Origin: Verrucomicrobiota bacterium
GTDB lineage: Bacteria > Verrucomicrobiota > Verrucomicrobiia > Opitutales > Seribacteraceae
Reading direction: 5' to 3'
Assembly (NCBI GenBank): GCA_014382645.1
Contig: JACNJI010000318.1
Coordinates: 1-8,152, forward strand
DNA length: 8,152 nucleotides
Shown piece by piece: positions 7,582-8,152 of the stretch; position 1 is the first letter of the stretch, and the number at the start of each line of letters is the position of its first letter. Position numbers and translations under genes: made by a program. Under the pieces are notes generated by a model, which was given only the letters and a program-made list of their open reading frames with translations, made no database searches and was not told the DNA's origin.

Positions 7582-8084
7582 ATTCCGTCCTCTTGCATGC
7601 GGTTTTGAATGCAGCCCAGCAATTGTCGGCGCAGGCGATGCAGTTTCACCTTCACCGCCCCGATCGTGCTGCCAATATCCTCGGCGATCTTCTCCATGGT
7701 GTGCTCTCCTTGATATCGCCAATCAAGAAGTTCCCGGTTTTTCGACGACATGCCTTGCAGGCAGTGACTGAGGTGAGCCGATTGAGCGGAGGATCTCCCG
7801 TCTTCATCCGGACCAATCATGGCATCCACTTCGGCGGTGAACACCAAGCGTTCGCGAACCTGCGTTTTGCGATAGGCCATCACTTCGTAGTTGGCCACGG
7901 TCATCGCCCATGCCTTGAAATTAGTTCCTGATTCGTAGTTGTCTGCCTTACGGCACAAAACCAGGTTGGTCCGCTGCAACACCTCACGAGCTTGCTCGCG
8001 ATCAGCCAATCGCTTGAACAGGAAGCCGAAAAGCCTTTGCTGCACCTCAGTCAGCTCAAGAATAAATTCTTCGGAAAGCTCCAT
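7578..8084 (-). CDS. ECF-type RNA polymerase sigma factor (Rhodopirellula/Verrucomicrobium-type family)
   Basis: A 168-residue sigma-70 family factor, first gene of the operon, expected to direct RNA polymerase to a dedicated promoter set in the cytoplasm. Region 2 spans about residues 10-75. It holds the segment reading TNLVLCRKADNYESGTNFKA and then AWAMTVANYEVMAYRK, which matches the region 2 style of Planctomycetes/Verrucomicrobia sigma factors. Region 4 (about 110-160) has a helix-turn-helix with MEKIAEDIGSTIGAVKVKLHRLRRQL. Length is normal for a small two-domain ECF factor, and no extra C-terminal domain is present. I chose ATG at 8084. A TTG six bases upstream (8090) is in frame and would add two residues. 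Neither start has a clear Shine-Dalgarno. The stop overlaps the FecR start as ATGA, so the two are probably translationally coupled and act as a sigma/anti-sigma pair. Family call is strong; the target promoters are unknown. Confidence 0.93.
   Translation of the reverse strand: MELSEEFILELTEVQQRLFGFLFKRLADREQAREVLQRTNLVLCRKADNYESGTNFKAWAMTVANYEVMAYRKTQVRERLVFTAEVDAMIGPDEDGRSSAQSAHLSHCLQGMSSKNRELLDWRYQGEHTMEKIAEDIGSTIGAVKVKLHRLRRQLLGCIQNRMQEDGI
7588..7593 (-). promoter_or_regulatory. Ribosome binding site of the FecR gene
   Basis: AGAGGA on the minus strand with a 6-base spacer to ATG 7581, lying inside the end of the sigma gene. It decides the FecR start in favour of 7581 over the longer in-frame option at 7722. 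Confidence 0.75.
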
Positions 8085-8104
8085 AAGCAATAAAAGTCAT
8101 ATTA

Positions 8105-8136
8105 AATATACAGCGCAAGTTATAGATGGGGTACAA
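8105..8136 (-). promoter_or_regulatory. Possible operon promoter upstream of the sigma factor gene
   Basis: This short AT-rich stretch is the only non-coding DNA in the window. Reading the minus strand, TTGTAC (8136-8131) could be a -35 box. TGTATA (8112-8107), 18 bases on, or the overlapping TATATT (8110-8105) could be a -10 box. This is a weak housekeeping-type match by eye. ECF factors often autoregulate, so a self-recognised promoter with another consensus may also lie here or beyond the right edge. Confidence 0.25.
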
Positions 8137-8152
8137 TAAATCTAGGGGCGTA

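Noticed and set aside
7582..7722. In-frame N-terminal extension of the FecR protein from an ATG at 7722
   Set aside because: It overlaps the well-supported sigma region 4 coding sequence, adds 47 low-complexity residues, and has a worse start context than the ATG at 7581 with AGAGGA upstream.
6223..8084. Iron-dicitrate (FecIR-FecA) uptake regulation
   Set aside because: No TonB-dependent receptor is encoded in the window and the downstream genes are redox proteins, so only the sigma/FecR family relationship is retained.

Overview
The window is a single tightly packed operon read entirely from the minus strand (right to left). It carries six genes and almost no intergenic DNA. The organism looks like a member of the Verrucomicrobiota/Planctomycetota group. 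The first gene is an ECF-type sigma factor of the Rhodopirellula/Verrucomicrobium style, followed by a FecR-domain membrane protein, and the rest are large secreted proteins mixing heme c motifs, beta-propellers and carboxypeptidase-regulatory-like domains, a mix typical of those phyla. GC content is moderate by eye. No phylogenetic marker gene is present, so the phylum call is inference.

Layout in transcription order. (1) Sigma factor, ATG at 8084. (2) FecR-type anti-sigma or signal-transducing membrane protein, 7581 to 6223, sharing an ATGA with gene 1. (3) Small secreted mono-heme c-type cytochrome related to the C-terminal part of cytochrome c peroxidase/MauG proteins, 6226 to 5531, again joined by ATGA. 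(4) A 645-residue secreted fusion of a CnaB/carboxypeptidase-regulatory-like domain, one heme c site and a virginiamycin-B-lyase-like beta-propeller, 5529 to 3592. (5) A 234-residue secreted cupredoxin-like protein with a carboxypeptidase-regulatory-like tail, 3589 to 2885. (6) A very large secreted protein starting at 2888 and still open at the left edge (at least 962 residues): YVTN-type beta-propeller, two heme c motifs, a probable IPT/TIG-like domain and ankyrin repeats. Genes 5 and 6 also share an ATGA. The two remaining junctions have gaps of 1 and 2 bases.

Working model (inference): the sigma factor and FecR partner form an envelope-responsive regulatory pair. They are co-transcribed with an extracytoplasmic redox set comprising a MauG/peroxidase-like multidomain protein, a mono-heme cytochrome, a heme-propeller protein and a cupredoxin-like copper candidate. 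The substrate cannot be read from the sequence. No TonB receptor, dehydrogenase large subunit, RNA gene, mobile element, CRISPR array or clear terminator is visible. The only non-coding stretch is the roughly 65 bases right of the sigma gene, which probably holds the operon promoter.
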